This document shows positions 28,415 through 37,543 of a stretch of 64,000 bases of DNA, one piece after another. How positions within the stretch are numbered: position 1 is the stretch's first letter; each line of letters opens with the position of its first letter. A program made the translations under genes and the position numbers. The notes beneath the pieces are model-generated. The model was not told the DNA's origin. It saw nothing but the letters and a program-made list of their open reading frames with translations, and did no database searches. The stretch comes from Lachnospiraceae bacterium. GTDB lineage: Bacteria > Bacillota > Clostridia > Lachnospirales > Lachnospiraceae. Location of the stretch: positions 81,172 to 145,171 of the forward strand of contig JAIEAP010000004.1 in the NCBI GenBank assembly GCA_029071325.1, written 5' to 3'.

Positions 28415-29380
28415 ATGAACCAGCCGGAGGCATATGAACTGGCGATGCGTGTGATGAAGGAGATACGCAAGACAATTAAGGGCAAGGATGACTGTATTGA
28501 ACGGGCATTTTGTGCGATTCTGGCAGGCGGTCATATCCTGATCGAGGACGTGCCGGGGGTCGGCAAGACAACGCTGGCAACGGCATTTTCCAAGGTGATG
28601 GCCCTGGAAAATCACCGGGTGCAGTTTACACCGGATGTTTTGCCCGTGGATATTATGGGATTTTCCATGTACGACAAAGTAACGGGAACCTTCTCCTATC
28701 ATCCGGGAGCCGTGATGTGCAATCTGTTCCTGGCGGATGAGATCAACCGTACGTCTCCCAAAACCCAGTCGGCGCTTCTGGAGGTGATGGAGGAGGGAAG
28801 CGTCACCGTGGATGGCGTGAGCCATTCCGTACCAACCCCGTTTCTTGTGATCGCCACACAGAATCCCAAGGGCAGCGCCGGAACGCAGATGCTTCCGGAA
28901 TCACAGATGGACCGCTTTATGATCTGTATGAGCATGGGATATCCGGATGCCATGAGTGAGATAGAAATTGCCAAGGGCAAGGGCGGCAGGAGACAGGCGG
29001 ATATGATGCAGACGATCATGACCGCTATGCAGTTGGAACAGATGAAAGCAGTCGTGGAGGAGATATTTGTCCACGATAATATATACAAATATATGGTGAA
29101 GCTGGTGCGCGCCACCCGGGAAAATTCTTACATTGAACTGGGGGTCAGCCCCAGAGGGATGGTAGCGTTGACCAACATTGTGCGGGCACGGGCGTTTCTG
29201 CGGGGCAGGGCCTATTGTGTACCGGAGGATGTGGACAGTGTATTCCTGGATGTGACAAAGCATCGGATACTGTTGAACACGAAGGCAAGAGTGGCTGGCG
29301 TATCGGCGGATGCCATTCTGGAGCAGATATTAAATGACACACAAAAGCCCACGTCTTACCGGGGGAAAACAGAATTATGA
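28415..29380 (+). CDS. MoxR-family AAA ATPase
   Basis: 321 residues. Walker A DVPGVGKTTLA, Walker B LFLADEINRTSP, sensor 1 VIATQNP and the lid domain with EVLLNTKARV-like end. MoxR ATPases work as chaperone-like partners of DUF58 proteins encoded next door; here the stop overlaps the DUF58 start by 4 bp. The exact client is unknown in clostridia; cell-envelope or stress roles are reported in other groups. Confidence 0.92.
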   Translation: MNQPEAYELAMRVMKEIRKTIKGKDDCIERAFCAILAGGHILIEDVPGVGKTTLATAFSKVMALENHRVQFTPDVLPVDIMGFSMYDKVTGTFSYHPGAVMCNLFLADEINRTSPKTQSALLEVMEEGSVTVDGVSHSVPTPFLVIATQNPKGSAGTQMLPESQMDRFMICMSMGYPDAMSEIEIAKGKGGRRQADMMQTIMTAMQLEQMKAVVEEIFVHDNIYKYMVKLVRATRENSYIELGVSPRGMVALTNIVRARAFLRGRAYCVPEDVDSVFLDVTKHRILLNTKARVAGVSADAILEQILNDTQKPTSYRGKTEL

Positions 29381-30498
29381 TACGGGCAGTACTTCTGATC
29401 ATAGGTGCAGCGGCTTTGGTGTACACCGGTGTGATCTATAACAGCGAGGCTATTATCATACTTGCCTTTTGTGCAGGAGTTCTGGCACTGTTCAGCTATC
29501 TGTATGCTGCATATATGATGTTTCAGGTGAAGTGTCAGGTGCAGATCCCGATTTCCATGGCAGAGCAGGGAGAGCCTGCATGGGTGGAGGCAGTTACCAG
29601 GAATAACAGCCGTCTGCCCGCAGCGAGAATTCAGTATATCATCCGTTACGGCAATGTATTGTCCGACAGGCGCAGGAAGATGAAGGTGCTGACAGGAGCA
29701 GGAGCGAAGGAAACCAGCAGGCTGTCCACGGAACTTACCTGTCAGCAGGGAGGCTGTTATGTTTTTCAGCTCAAGAGGATAAGGATTTATGGATGGTTTG
29801 GAATCGGCTATGTGTCTAGGCGCGTCCGTTCGGAAGCGGTTCTTCACGTTATGCCGGAAATTGTACCGTTTAACCTTGTGGTAGGAGAGGCGTCCCGCCA
29901 TTTTATGGGAGAGGCGGATATTCATGACGATAAGATCGGCGGCGATGACGCAACGGAAATCTTTCAGGTACGTCCCTTTCGGGATGGAGACAAGCTGTGC
30001 AGCATTCACTGGAAGCTCAGTGCAAAAGAAGAGGAGCTGATGGTGCGGGAAAACAGCCTGCCCTTAGGCGGTCCGGTTATTCTGCTGCTGGATATGCGAA
30101 AGGAACCGCGAAAAAGCATACAGAAAGGTGCGGGCAGATTTTCACGCCAGTCTCTGGAGTACCGGATGGCGCAGTTCTATGTAATCGTATTGTCTCTGTC
30201 CTTTGCGCTTATGGAGCAGAGATGTATTCACTATATTGCCTGGTATAGCCAGAGAGAGCAGGATGTGGTGCGTGTGCGTGTGGACAGAGAGGAAAAGGTG
30301 TATCTGGCGCTGCTGCTGCTCTACGGAAGCCTGAGGGATACCGGAAACGGGCAGGAACAGGATATCCGTCAGCTTTATCAGGATAAGTATAAGGGAGAGA
30401 CGTGGATCACGGAGATTCTGGTATCCATATATGCCACTGTGCAGTTAAACGGGGAAACGGTGGAGGAGGAATTATCTAAGACGGAATTGCGGGTATGA
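29377..30498 (+). CDS. DUF58 membrane protein
   Basis: 373 residues. Two membrane helices near the N-terminus (VLLIIGAAALVYTGVI and IILAFCAGVLALFSYLYAAY), then a beta-rich region and the DUF58 signature FQVRPFRDGDKLCSIHWKLSA, a von Willebrand A-like fold that usually follows MoxR. It has 4-bp coupling to the MoxR gene and a 4-bp gap to the next. Confidence 0.9.
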   Translation: MIRAVLLIIGAAALVYTGVIYNSEAIIILAFCAGVLALFSYLYAAYMMFQVKCQVQIPISMAEQGEPAWVEAVTRNNSRLPAARIQYIIRYGNVLSDRRRKMKVLTGAGAKETSRLSTELTCQQGGCYVFQLKRIRIYGWFGIGYVSRRVRSEAVLHVMPEIVPFNLVVGEASRHFMGEADIHDDKIGGDDATEIFQVRPFRDGDKLCSIHWKLSAKEEELMVRENSLPLGGPVILLLDMRKEPRKSIQKGAGRFSRQSLEYRMAQFYVIVLSLSFALMEQRCIHYIAWYSQREQDVVRVRVDREEKVYLALLLLYGSLRDTGNGQEQDIRQLYQDKYKGETWITEILVSIYATVQLNGETVEEELSKTELRV

Positions 30499-30502
30499 GT
30501 AT

Positions 30503-33067
30503 ATGCATGGAGGAAAGCAGGGCAGTGCCGGCGCAAAGCAAGGCCGGAAAGCCGGAAAGAAGCGGAATTTAAGAAGATATGGACGGCAGACCTATACGGT
30601 GGAGTCGGACAGGCGCAGCGGTAAGTCACCGGCAGCCAGAGTGCTGTCGGTTTGTTTGGCGTGCGTTTTGACTGCATTATTGGCGGTTGACTGCCTGATG
30701 CTGTATACCAGTGTGTTCAGTCTGACAGGGACGATGTCCTGGCATGTACTGTTCCTGGTAGTTGTCAGCGCTGTATTGACATTGATCATGTATCTTCCCT
30801 GGGGCGGGTGGTGGTATCTGCTCCATGTAGCGGCGCTGCTGCTTCCGGTATTTTTCATGAAGAGACGTCTGCTGGGCGGTTTCCGAAGTGTTTTCAACGA
30901 GCTGGTGGAATTCATCAATCCATATTTTCATATCTCTCTGTCCAAGATCACCATAGAGGGCGTAACAGTCTGGGATAATGAGAGCCACATGTTTCTGCTG
31001 TATCTTCTGACACTGTGTATCTGGCCGATGGCATACGGAATGGTGCGGAGCAGAAAGCCTGTTACGGTCTTGCTGCCGCCGGTTCTGTTTGTCGCGCTGC
31101 CCCTGGCGGTGGGCAAGACACCGGGAACAGCCGCGATTTTGGTATTTTTCTTAGCTGTAGTAGGCACGCTGGGATTTTTAAGCGGAGGCGTTCCGGGTGA
31201 CGGTCATAGGACGGTTCCCGGATCTTCGCATGCAGTTGTCTGCATCTGTCTTGCTGCGGCTGTGCTTGCCGTGACATGGAATGTGACTTATGAGCGGGCA
31301 CAGGGACTGGTGGAAGACCGCGGTGAAATTGAGGCGATGGTGGCGGATGGAATAGATTATGCCATCCGGACCGTAGAAAGCCTGCCAGGCGGTTTTTCAT
31401 GGTTTGGCATGAGTGATCCGGGGCGTATCTCAAACCGTGAACCCCGTTACCGCAACAAAGAAGTGCTGCGGCTGACGGTGAGTAAGCTTCCGGAGGATAC
31501 GGTATATTTAAGAGGGTATGTGGGGGATTCTTATGACCATGGGAAATGGACCAACGAAGGGGATTCCTATTTTGCAGACGAGGTGACCGGCTGGCAGCAG
31601 AGCCTGGGAGAAGATGCCGGAAGCCATGTGCAGAGCATGCCTGCCCATAACCTTGCAAGTATGCTGAATACCAGAATGGATTATCAGGTGGAGTATACGG
31701 ATCCGCCCAGGCAGTATGCATATCTGCCTTATTATACAGACACGGCGTCGGCTCTTGACGGATTTTCCGGTGATTCGACAGAGCTGATATTTATCGGGGA
31801 TAGTATCGTGGAGCGGGAGGATCAGGGAGCTGTCTGTGTCAGTGGCTATCAGGAGAACGGTCTGATGGATACCCAGAGCGGTCTGACCATGGGAGAGGAA
31901 TCGGAGTTCAGTCATCTGTACGGTATTTATGCAGAGCGCTATACTCAGGTAGATGAAAATCTGCAGGATTTAAAGACCCTGGGGGACAGCCTGAACAGAA
32001 CGTACAAAAACGAGTATGCTTCCTATGTGGATCAGACGTTCAGCCAGGAGATAGCCATGGGGGCTCAATCATTGCTGGATGCCAGAGAGCAGCTTCGGAA
32101 GCTGATCTGTATTTCCATGGTGCAGCAGGAGCTGTGGAAGCGGACGTATGACTTGAAGCTGGACAGAGTTCCTTTTGGTCAGGATGTGGTGGAATATTTT
32201 CTGTTTCAGGGAGAGGAGGGCTTCTGCGAGCATTTTGCCAGCGCTGGTGTGTTGCTGCTGAGGGAAATGGGCGTCCCGGCCCGTTATGTCAGCGGCTATA
32301 CCGTCAGAGTAAGCGATTTTACTTCCGAGAAGAATGCGTATACGGCAGTTGTTATGGATAACCGCGCCCATGCCTGGGCGGAGGTCTATATGGACGGCGT
32401 GGGCTGGGTGCCGGTGGAGATGACGCCAGGAGGCAACGCGGGAAATGGCGAATTGCAGATGACCAGGGTTGGAAATACGCTGCAGATCCGGGAGGGTGAC
32501 GGTGCGACGGGTTCCGCGCGGGTGCTGTACGGTGACCAGCCGGAAGACCAGGAGAACAGCGAATCTACAGCCGTGCAGCCGGATACGCAGATGCAGGAGA
32601 CAGAAAGAGAGAATCCGACAGAGACAGAGCAGGAACAGAGTCCGACGGGGATCGGACAGCCGGATCATGACGGCAGCGATGATAAAGGCTACGCTTTCCT
32701 ATGGATTCCAATTGTAGTTGCGATATTGCTTGCGGCGGCAGCGATAGTTCTGGTGTATCGCCGGAGAGTACTGCCGGGACGGAAGATTTCTTATGCTTCT
32801 CCAGGACGCGCAGTAGAACAATTGTCGGGACAGATTTACCGCCTGCTGCGGCAGGAGGGATTTATCCGGGGAAAGGTGGATTCTGACGCGGAGTTTCGCA
32901 GGCAGCTTCTGGAACAGACGGTGATTGGGAAGGAAGAGATCATCCGTTATCTTGATATCTTAGAAAAAGCGGCATACAGCCGACAGGAGATCACCGCTTC
33001 TGATGTGGAGTTCTGCCGGCAGTTCTACCGCAGATTAGAGGGGCTTCAGAAAGGAGAAAATATATGA
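30503..33067 (+). CDS. TgpA-like membrane transglutaminase-domain protein
   Basis: 854 residues. A basic tail, 5-6 membrane spans (~50-265), an extracytoplasmic region, a transglutaminase/protease-like domain (~565-640) with Cys in EEGFCEHFASA, His in NRAHAWAEVY and an acidic EMTPG region, a Thr/Glu/Gln-rich linker, one more membrane span (FLWIPIVVAILLAAAAIVLV) and a cytoplasmic DUF4129-like tail (residues ~765-850). This order is that of the third gene in MoxR-DUF58-transglutaminase operons. The catalytic triad seems present; the reaction in Gram-positives is not established. Overlaps the next gene by 4 bp. Confidence 0.9.
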   Translation: MHGGKQGSAGAKQGRKAGKKRNLRRYGRQTYTVESDRRSGKSPAARVLSVCLACVLTALLAVDCLMLYTSVFSLTGTMSWHVLFLVVVSAVLTLIMYLPWGGWWYLLHVAALLLPVFFMKRRLLGGFRSVFNELVEFINPYFHISLSKITIEGVTVWDNESHMFLLYLLTLCIWPMAYGMVRSRKPVTVLLPPVLFVALPLAVGKTPGTAAILVFFLAVVGTLGFLSGGVPGDGHRTVPGSSHAVVCICLAAAVLAVTWNVTYERAQGLVEDRGEIEAMVADGIDYAIRTVESLPGGFSWFGMSDPGRISNREPRYRNKEVLRLTVSKLPEDTVYLRGYVGDSYDHGKWTNEGDSYFADEVTGWQQSLGEDAGSHVQSMPAHNLASMLNTRMDYQVEYTDPPRQYAYLPYYTDTASALDGFSGDSTELIFIGDSIVEREDQGAVCVSGYQENGLMDTQSGLTMGEESEFSHLYGIYAERYTQVDENLQDLKTLGDSLNRTYKNEYASYVDQTFSQEIAMGAQSLLDAREQLRKLICISMVQQELWKRTYDLKLDRVPFGQDVVEYFLFQGEEGFCEHFASAGVLLLREMGVPARYVSGYTVRVSDFTSEKNAYTAVVMDNRAHAWAEVYMDGVGWVPVEMTPGGNAGNGELQMTRVGNTLQIREGDGATGSARVLYGDQPEDQENSESTAVQPDTQMQETERENPTETEQEQSPTGIGQPDHDGSDDKGYAFLWIPIVVAILLAAAAIVLVYRRRVLPGRKISYASPGRAVEQLSGQIYRLLRQEGFIRGKVDSDAEFRRQLLEQTVIGKEEIIRYLDILEKAAYSRQEITASDVEFCRQFYRRLEGLQKGENI

Positions 33068-34320
33068 CGGGAAAAAGGCTTCGGTTTTTATTTTTGGCTC
33101 TGTGTATCGGCGCCGCGATTGGTGCTTTTATATGGGGATTTTTGAGGGTTATGGGAATCGGACAGGAGCTTTTGTTCACAGCATTGCCGAAGCAGATACA
33201 TATTCCCTGCTTTGTTCTTGTGGTTTGTATTCTGGGAGGTGTGATTATCGGCGTGTATGAGAAGATATTTCACGCCTCGCCGGATAACATGGAAGTTGTA
33301 ATGGCAGTTATCAAGAAGGAAGGAAAATATCCCTGCGATCATTTGGCAATTCGTACGATAGCCGCCCTGCTTCCTCTGATTTTTGGTGCAAGCCTTGGAC
33401 CTGAAGCGGGACTGACGGGAATTATCGCTGGGCTGTGCTTCTGGGCGGGAGGTAGATTCCGCTATGCAGGGAAGCATATGGAGGAGCTTTCCCACATCGG
33501 GTTGGGTGCTTCTTTAGGTGTCATTTTCCGTTCGCCCTTATTTGGCTATAGTTTTTCAGTAGAAGAGGATGATACTTCGACAGAATACAGTAAAACGGTC
33601 AAAATGGTAACGTATATTACGGCGATCTTAGGTGGTTTTGGTGTTTTTGTGCTGCTTGGCATTTTATTTGGCGGCGGGGCAGGTCTTCCGAGGCTGTCTG
33701 GGTCTGACATTGGCAACAGGGAGCGTTTCTTTGTCATTCTTTTAATCCCTGCGGGGATTGTAGCAGGAATTGTTTACACCATTTCTCATGCGGCAAGCAG
33801 CCGCTTCTTCGATGTGCTGAAGAAAAAATGCGGCGTGGTAGTCTGTGCCGTTTTAGGGGGGATATGTTTAGGTGTTTTTGGAATGCTTTTGCCATTTAGT
33901 ATGTTCTCTGGAGAGGCTCAGATGGAAGTGCTGGCTGAGACTTATCTGGAATATACACCTGTATTATTGATAGGTGTTGGAATAGGAAAAATTTTTCTTA
34001 CCAATGTATGTATACAGAGTGGATGGAAGGGAGGACACTTTTTCCCTGTGATTTTTGCTGGGGTCAGCATCGGGTATGGAATGGGGATGATCTGTTCCGT
34101 AGAGCCTGTGTTTGCGGCGGCGGTAGTGACATCGGCACTTCTCGGTTATATGATGAAAAAGCCTGTGGCGGTGGTGTTGCTTATGATGCTGTGTTTTTCA
34201 ATGGATGCGGTTGTTTGGATGTTGGCAGCTTCTGCTGCGGGAGCAGGAGTGTCGGCACTCTTGCAGGGGAGGATTGAGAATACGGCGGGAAATGTCAATA
34301 CGAACGAAAATGACGGCTGA
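33064..34320 (+). CDS. ClC-family chloride channel/antiporter
   Basis: 418 residues, about 10-11 hydrophobic segments. GASLGPEAGLTG at residues 108-119 corresponds to the GREGP/GxEGP motif with the gating glutamate, and WKGGHFFPVIFAG matches the GGxFxP motif. Shorter than EcClC (473) with no CBS domains. Its start overlaps the transglutaminase gene by 4 bp, an unusual partner. Codon use looks a little more A/T rich than in its neighbours, so it may be a later addition to the operon. Confidence 0.87.
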   Translation: MTGKRLRFLFLALCIGAAIGAFIWGFLRVMGIGQELLFTALPKQIHIPCFVLVVCILGGVIIGVYEKIFHASPDNMEVVMAVIKKEGKYPCDHLAIRTIAALLPLIFGASLGPEAGLTGIIAGLCFWAGGRFRYAGKHMEELSHIGLGASLGVIFRSPLFGYSFSVEEDDTSTEYSKTVKMVTYITAILGGFGVFVLLGILFGGGAGLPRLSGSDIGNRERFFVILLIPAGIVAGIVYTISHAASSRFFDVLKKKCGVVVCAVLGGICLGVFGMLLPFSMFSGEAQMEVLAETYLEYTPVLLIGVGIGKIFLTNVCIQSGWKGGHFFPVIFAGVSIGYGMGMICSVEPVFAAAVVTSALLGYMMKKPVAVVLLMMLCFSMDAVVWMLAASAAGAGVSALLQGRIENTAGNVNTNENDG

Positions 34321-34330
34321 AATTTGGAAC

Positions 34331-34360
34331 GGGCAGAGCCGCTTTTAGGGTTCTGCCCTA
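34331..34360 (+). terminator. Hairpin between convergent genes
   Basis: gggcagagcc at 34331-34340 and ggttctgccc at 34349-34358 form a 10-bp stem with one G-U pair and an 8-base loop. It lies between the ClC gene and the oppositely oriented cyclophilin gene. No good T-run on either side, so efficiency is uncertain. Confidence 0.55.
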
Positions 34361-34386
34361 TCTGTATCACATGGTTGACAAACTAC

Positions 34387-34908
34387 TTAGAGTTTCTCCG
34401 GTTCCGGATAGTCTACGCCGAAAGTATCAACGGTAACGCTCTTCATCACTTGGTCTTCAAGAGGTCTATCGGAATAGTCGGTGTTTGTGGTGGCAATTTT
34501 ATTTACAATATCCATACCTTCTATGACTTTTCCAAAGGCGGCGTACGAACCATCTAAGTGGGGAGCGTCCTTGTGCATGATGAAGAACTGGGAGCCTGCG
34601 GAGTCCGGCATCATGGAGCGGGCCATGGACAGAACGCCTGCCGTGTGCTTTAAATCATTGGTGAAACCATTCTGGGCAAATTCTCCCTTGATTCCGTATC
34701 CCGGACCGCCCATTCCGGTGCCCTCCGGATCTCCGCCCTGGATCATGAAGCCGGAGATGATGCGGTGGAAGATGAGCCCGTCATAAAAGCCTTTCCTGAT
34801 CAGGCTGATAAAGTTGTTGACGGTGTTGGGGGCAATCTGCGGATAAAGTTCCGCTTTCATTACGTCGCCGTTTTCCATCTCAAATGTTACAATTGGATTC
34901 TGAGCCAT
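34387..34908 (-). CDS. ppiB: Cyclophilin-type peptidyl-prolyl isomerase
   Basis: 173 residues, typical for cytoplasmic bacterial cyclophilins, no signal peptide. Motifs GLIFHRIISGFMIQGGDPEGTG, SQFFIMHKD and LDGSYAAFGKVIEGM hold the active-site Arg, Phe, Gln and surrounding loop. Catalyses cis-trans isomerisation of prolyl bonds. The ribosome binding site gtgagga lies 8 bases before ATG. The only gene on this strand in the central 50 kb. Confidence 0.94.
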   Translation of the reverse strand: MAQNPIVTFEMENGDVMKAELYPQIAPNTVNNFISLIRKGFYDGLIFHRIISGFMIQGGDPEGTGMGGPGYGIKGEFAQNGFTNDLKHTAGVLSMARSMMPDSAGSQFFIMHKDAPHLDGSYAAFGKVIEGMDIVNKIATTNTDYSDRPLEDQVMKSVTVDTFGVDYPEPEKL

Positions 34909-34936
34909 TATAAATTCCTCACTTTCTTAAATTAAG

Positions 34937-35472
34937 AGGCTGTCACATAAATACTATTATCAGAACTACATCCTTTTTCCTGATTCTGTAAACACACACG
35001 GGATATCTGCTTGCCTTGTGCTAAAATTCCAGCTGTCATCGCGGATTATTTGTGATGATTTCCGTCTTTTTAACGTTCGAGCAATCCTTGACGTCTGTCC
35101 GCCTGCCAAGGACATGCAATCTGCAGGTTTTGTGTTTCTCTTAATGGGCGTTCTGATGTGACGTGCGGGCTGCGGACATTGTCTGAGCTCGTAATCTGTA
35201 TATTGTCGGTGCCTTAATGCGAGTTATGGAAGCAGCCCGCTCATATCGAGCACAGAAGAACGCCCATTTAGAGAAACTAGAAACCGAAGCCGCATGTCGC
35301 GTGGCAGGCGGACATACGTCTAACGGATTGTCGAAGCATAAAAAAGACAGAAAAATTATAATTCGCTGATGGCAGCGGAATTTTTACGCACCGGCTCAAG
35401 GATATCCCATGTTTGTTTACAAAATCATGGGAGAAGGATATACTTTTGATAATAGTATTTATGTGACAGACT
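34937..35472. repeat. Long imperfect palindromic repeat, copy 3 (inverted orientation)
   Basis: About 536 bp. The outer ends are a perfect 23-bp inverted repeat (34940-34962 and 35447-35469), and complementarity continues inward (cctgattctgtaaacacaca against the complement of 35411-35430). The inner part matches copies 1 and 2 but reversed: gtctttttaacgttcgagcaa, aatgggcgttctgatgtgacg, gcaatctgcaggttttgtgt and tgtcgaagcataaaaaagac. The termini share no obvious sequence with copies 1 and 4. No target-site duplication is evident. The rest of the gap (34909-34936 and 35473-35530) carries the cyclophilin leader and an A/T-rich leader for the next gene. Confidence 0.86.
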
Positions 35473-35530
35473 TGAACTATTATCTTATATATCATAGCGA
35501 ATTATAGTGGAATAGTAAAGAGGGAAAAAT

Positions 35531-36445
35531 ATGTGGAACTATCTGCTGTATGTGAAGGAAAATATCCCCGAATGCTGGCGGGAACAGCCATATTGGGACA
35601 GGTTGTGCTGCAATTTGTCACAACATGGTGTATCTGTTGTGGAGTTGAATACTATATATAGTACGGAAAACTTGCGTGCCCAACTGCAAGATGCAGGAAT
35701 TCCTGCAGAAGAGGGATTGCTGTTTGCGTGGCGGGAAACGGAGCTTGCGGCATGTCAGACGTTGTCTCTTGCCAATGTGGCGTATGAGTGCAGGGAGGTG
35801 TCTTTTTCTCAGGGGGATCTTGGCAAAGCCCAGATGCTGCTCTTGGGATTGGAGGAGACAGACTACACGTTTCTTCTCCGGGTGTATCAGAGAAAACACA
35901 ATATTCCCTGGGAAATCCTGCGGACCAGGCGCTGTATCCTCCGTGAATTATGTATGCAGGATATAGACGCACTGTATGAATTGTATGATAAGCCCGGGAT
36001 AACGAACTATGTAGAACCGCTGTATGAAAAAGATGAGGAAGAGGAGTACCAGAGGCAGTATATTGCCAATATATATGGGTTTTACGGATATGGGATGTGG
36101 CTGGTATTTGACCGCAATAGCGGAACGCTCATGGGACGCGCGGGGCTGGAGCATCGCCTAGATGAGGAGGGGAAGGGTGTGTTGGAGATGGGGTATCTCA
36201 TTGCCCCGGAATATCAGAGGCAGGGGTATGGCGGCGAGGTGTGCGCAGGGATTCTCTCCTGGGCGGAAGCGAATCTGGATTTCCCCGCTGTCCGGTGCCT
36301 GGTGCAGCGGGGCAACACAGCCTCCGAGATGTTGTTAAAGAGGCTGGGGTTTTCCCGGGATGGGAGTACATGGCAGGATGGGAAGGAGTATCTGTGTTTT
36401 GTCTATGTGTTCCGGAGAAAAGCGGGAGTATGTATGGAAGGATAA
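35531..36445 (+). CDS. GNAT acetyltransferase with an N-terminal extra domain
   Basis: 304 residues. The C-terminal half (~135-300) is RimJ/RimL-like: RCILRELCMQDIDALYEL, GMWLVFDRNSGTLMGRAGL, EMGYLIAPEYQRQGYG (the acetyl-CoA pyrophosphate loop) and VQRGNTASEMLLKRLGF. Residues 1-130 are acidic and soluble with a WREQ..WDRLCCNLSQHG start that resembles the HAD-like/receiver-like N-terminal part found on some clostridial GNAT proteins; I cannot name it. Ribosome binding site aaagaggg. Substrate unknown. Confidence 0.8.
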   Translation: MWNYLLYVKENIPECWREQPYWDRLCCNLSQHGVSVVELNTIYSTENLRAQLQDAGIPAEEGLLFAWRETELAACQTLSLANVAYECREVSFSQGDLGKAQMLLLGLEETDYTFLLRVYQRKHNIPWEILRTRRCILRELCMQDIDALYELYDKPGITNYVEPLYEKDEEEEYQRQYIANIYGFYGYGMWLVFDRNSGTLMGRAGLEHRLDEEGKGVLEMGYLIAPEYQRQGYGGEVCAGILSWAEANLDFPAVRCLVQRGNTASEMLLKRLGFSRDGSTWQDGKEYLCFVYVFRRKAGVCMEG

Positions 36446-36462
36446 AAAGAGGAGGATATGAT

Positions 36463-37236
36463 ATGAGAATTCTATTTATTCGGCATGGAGATCCAGATTA
36501 TGAGCATGACACACTGACGGAGACCGGAAAAAAAGAAGCGCTGCTGCTTGCACAAGCAGCGCCGGAAATGGGGCTGGGGCACTGTTTTGTTTCGCCGCTT
36601 AACAGGGCGCAGGAGACGGCATCTTATACGCTTAAGGAGCTGGGCTGCAAGGCACAGACATTTGACTGGCTGCAGGAATTTCCGGCACGGGTGGATGTGA
36701 ACGCGTCAAAGGAGTTGCAGGATGCCTATCCGGATACGGATAGAAACAATGGAAAATACTGCATGCGGATTGCCTGGGATATGCTTCCATCTTATTGGCT
36801 GAGCCATCCGGAATATGGGGATCGGGATGGCTGGCGGGAGTCTGAAGTGGCGAGATGCAGTAACCTGGTTCAGATTTACGATTCTGTGACAGGCAGTTTC
36901 GACGAGTTTCTGGCATCCTATGGATATGTCAGGGAGGGAGGATTATATCGTGTGAAAAAGGAGTGTACGGAAAGCGTCACATTTTTCTGCCATTTGGGAT
37001 TGACATGCGCACTTTTATCTCATTTATGGAATATGTCCCCGTTTTTACTGTGGCACAGTCTGGCGCCGGCGCCTACCTCGGTGACGGAAGTTGTGTCGGA
37101 GGAACGCGAAAAAGGAACAGCATATTTCCGGGCGCTGCGCATCGGAGATGTATCACATTTGAGTGGGGCAGGAGAGAAAGCATCGTTTTCGGGCAGATTT
37201 TGTGAAGTATATGGAAATAAAGAGCAGAGGCATTAG
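36463..37236 (+). CDS. Histidine phosphatase (phosphoglycerate-mutase-like)
   Basis: 257 residues from ATG 36463, preceded by aagaggagg; earlier in-frame starts lie inside the upstream gene. MRILFIRHGDPDYEHDTLTETG contains the phospho-accepting RHG histidine, SPLNRAQETA supplies the second arginine, and the acid-base region is around FFCHLGLT with its second histidine. Longer than cobC/GpmB-type enzymes, with an insertion near residues 85-135. Substrate not assignable. Confidence 0.86.
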   Translation: MRILFIRHGDPDYEHDTLTETGKKEALLLAQAAPEMGLGHCFVSPLNRAQETASYTLKELGCKAQTFDWLQEFPARVDVNASKELQDAYPDTDRNNGKYCMRIAWDMLPSYWLSHPEYGDRDGWRESEVARCSNLVQIYDSVTGSFDEFLASYGYVREGGLYRVKKECTESVTFFCHLGLTCALLSHLWNMSPFLLWHSLAPAPTSVTEVVSEEREKGTAYFRALRIGDVSHLSGAGEKASFSGRFCEVYGNKEQRH

Positions 37237-37317
37237 TATGGTTCTGAACAGTTACAAAATGTGAATAATTCCCATTTTGCCTTCATACTATAATAATGGG
37301 TGTGGACACCCTGTGAG

Positions 37318-37509
37318 GTTACTATTCACAGCCTCTCACCCACATGCGCAAAATCAGTCAGTAAGCTGCCTGTCGCTGCTGCGCAGCTTTGCATTTTGCT
37401 TATGTGGGTGGCGTGACTGATTCCAGTCACATAAGAAGTATCCAACAGCTTCTTGCAAGCAGGCTTGACGAATCTGTCGGTCACTTCTTATGCGGCTGTG
37501 AATAGTAAC
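37318..37509. mobile_element. 192-bp MITE-like element, copy 2
   Basis: The same 16-bp perfect terminal inverted repeats as the element at 21020 (37318-37333 and 37494-37509) and the same length. The flanks cctgtgag (37310-37317) and cctgtgtg (37510-37517) match at seven of eight bases, consistent with an 8-bp target duplication with one later change. The remaining bases of this gap (37237-37317, 37510-37543) hold nothing else clear apart from the next ribosome binding site. Confidence 0.88.
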
Positions 37510-37543
37510 CCTGTGTGACATAACTGTATGGAGGAGTTTGGAT

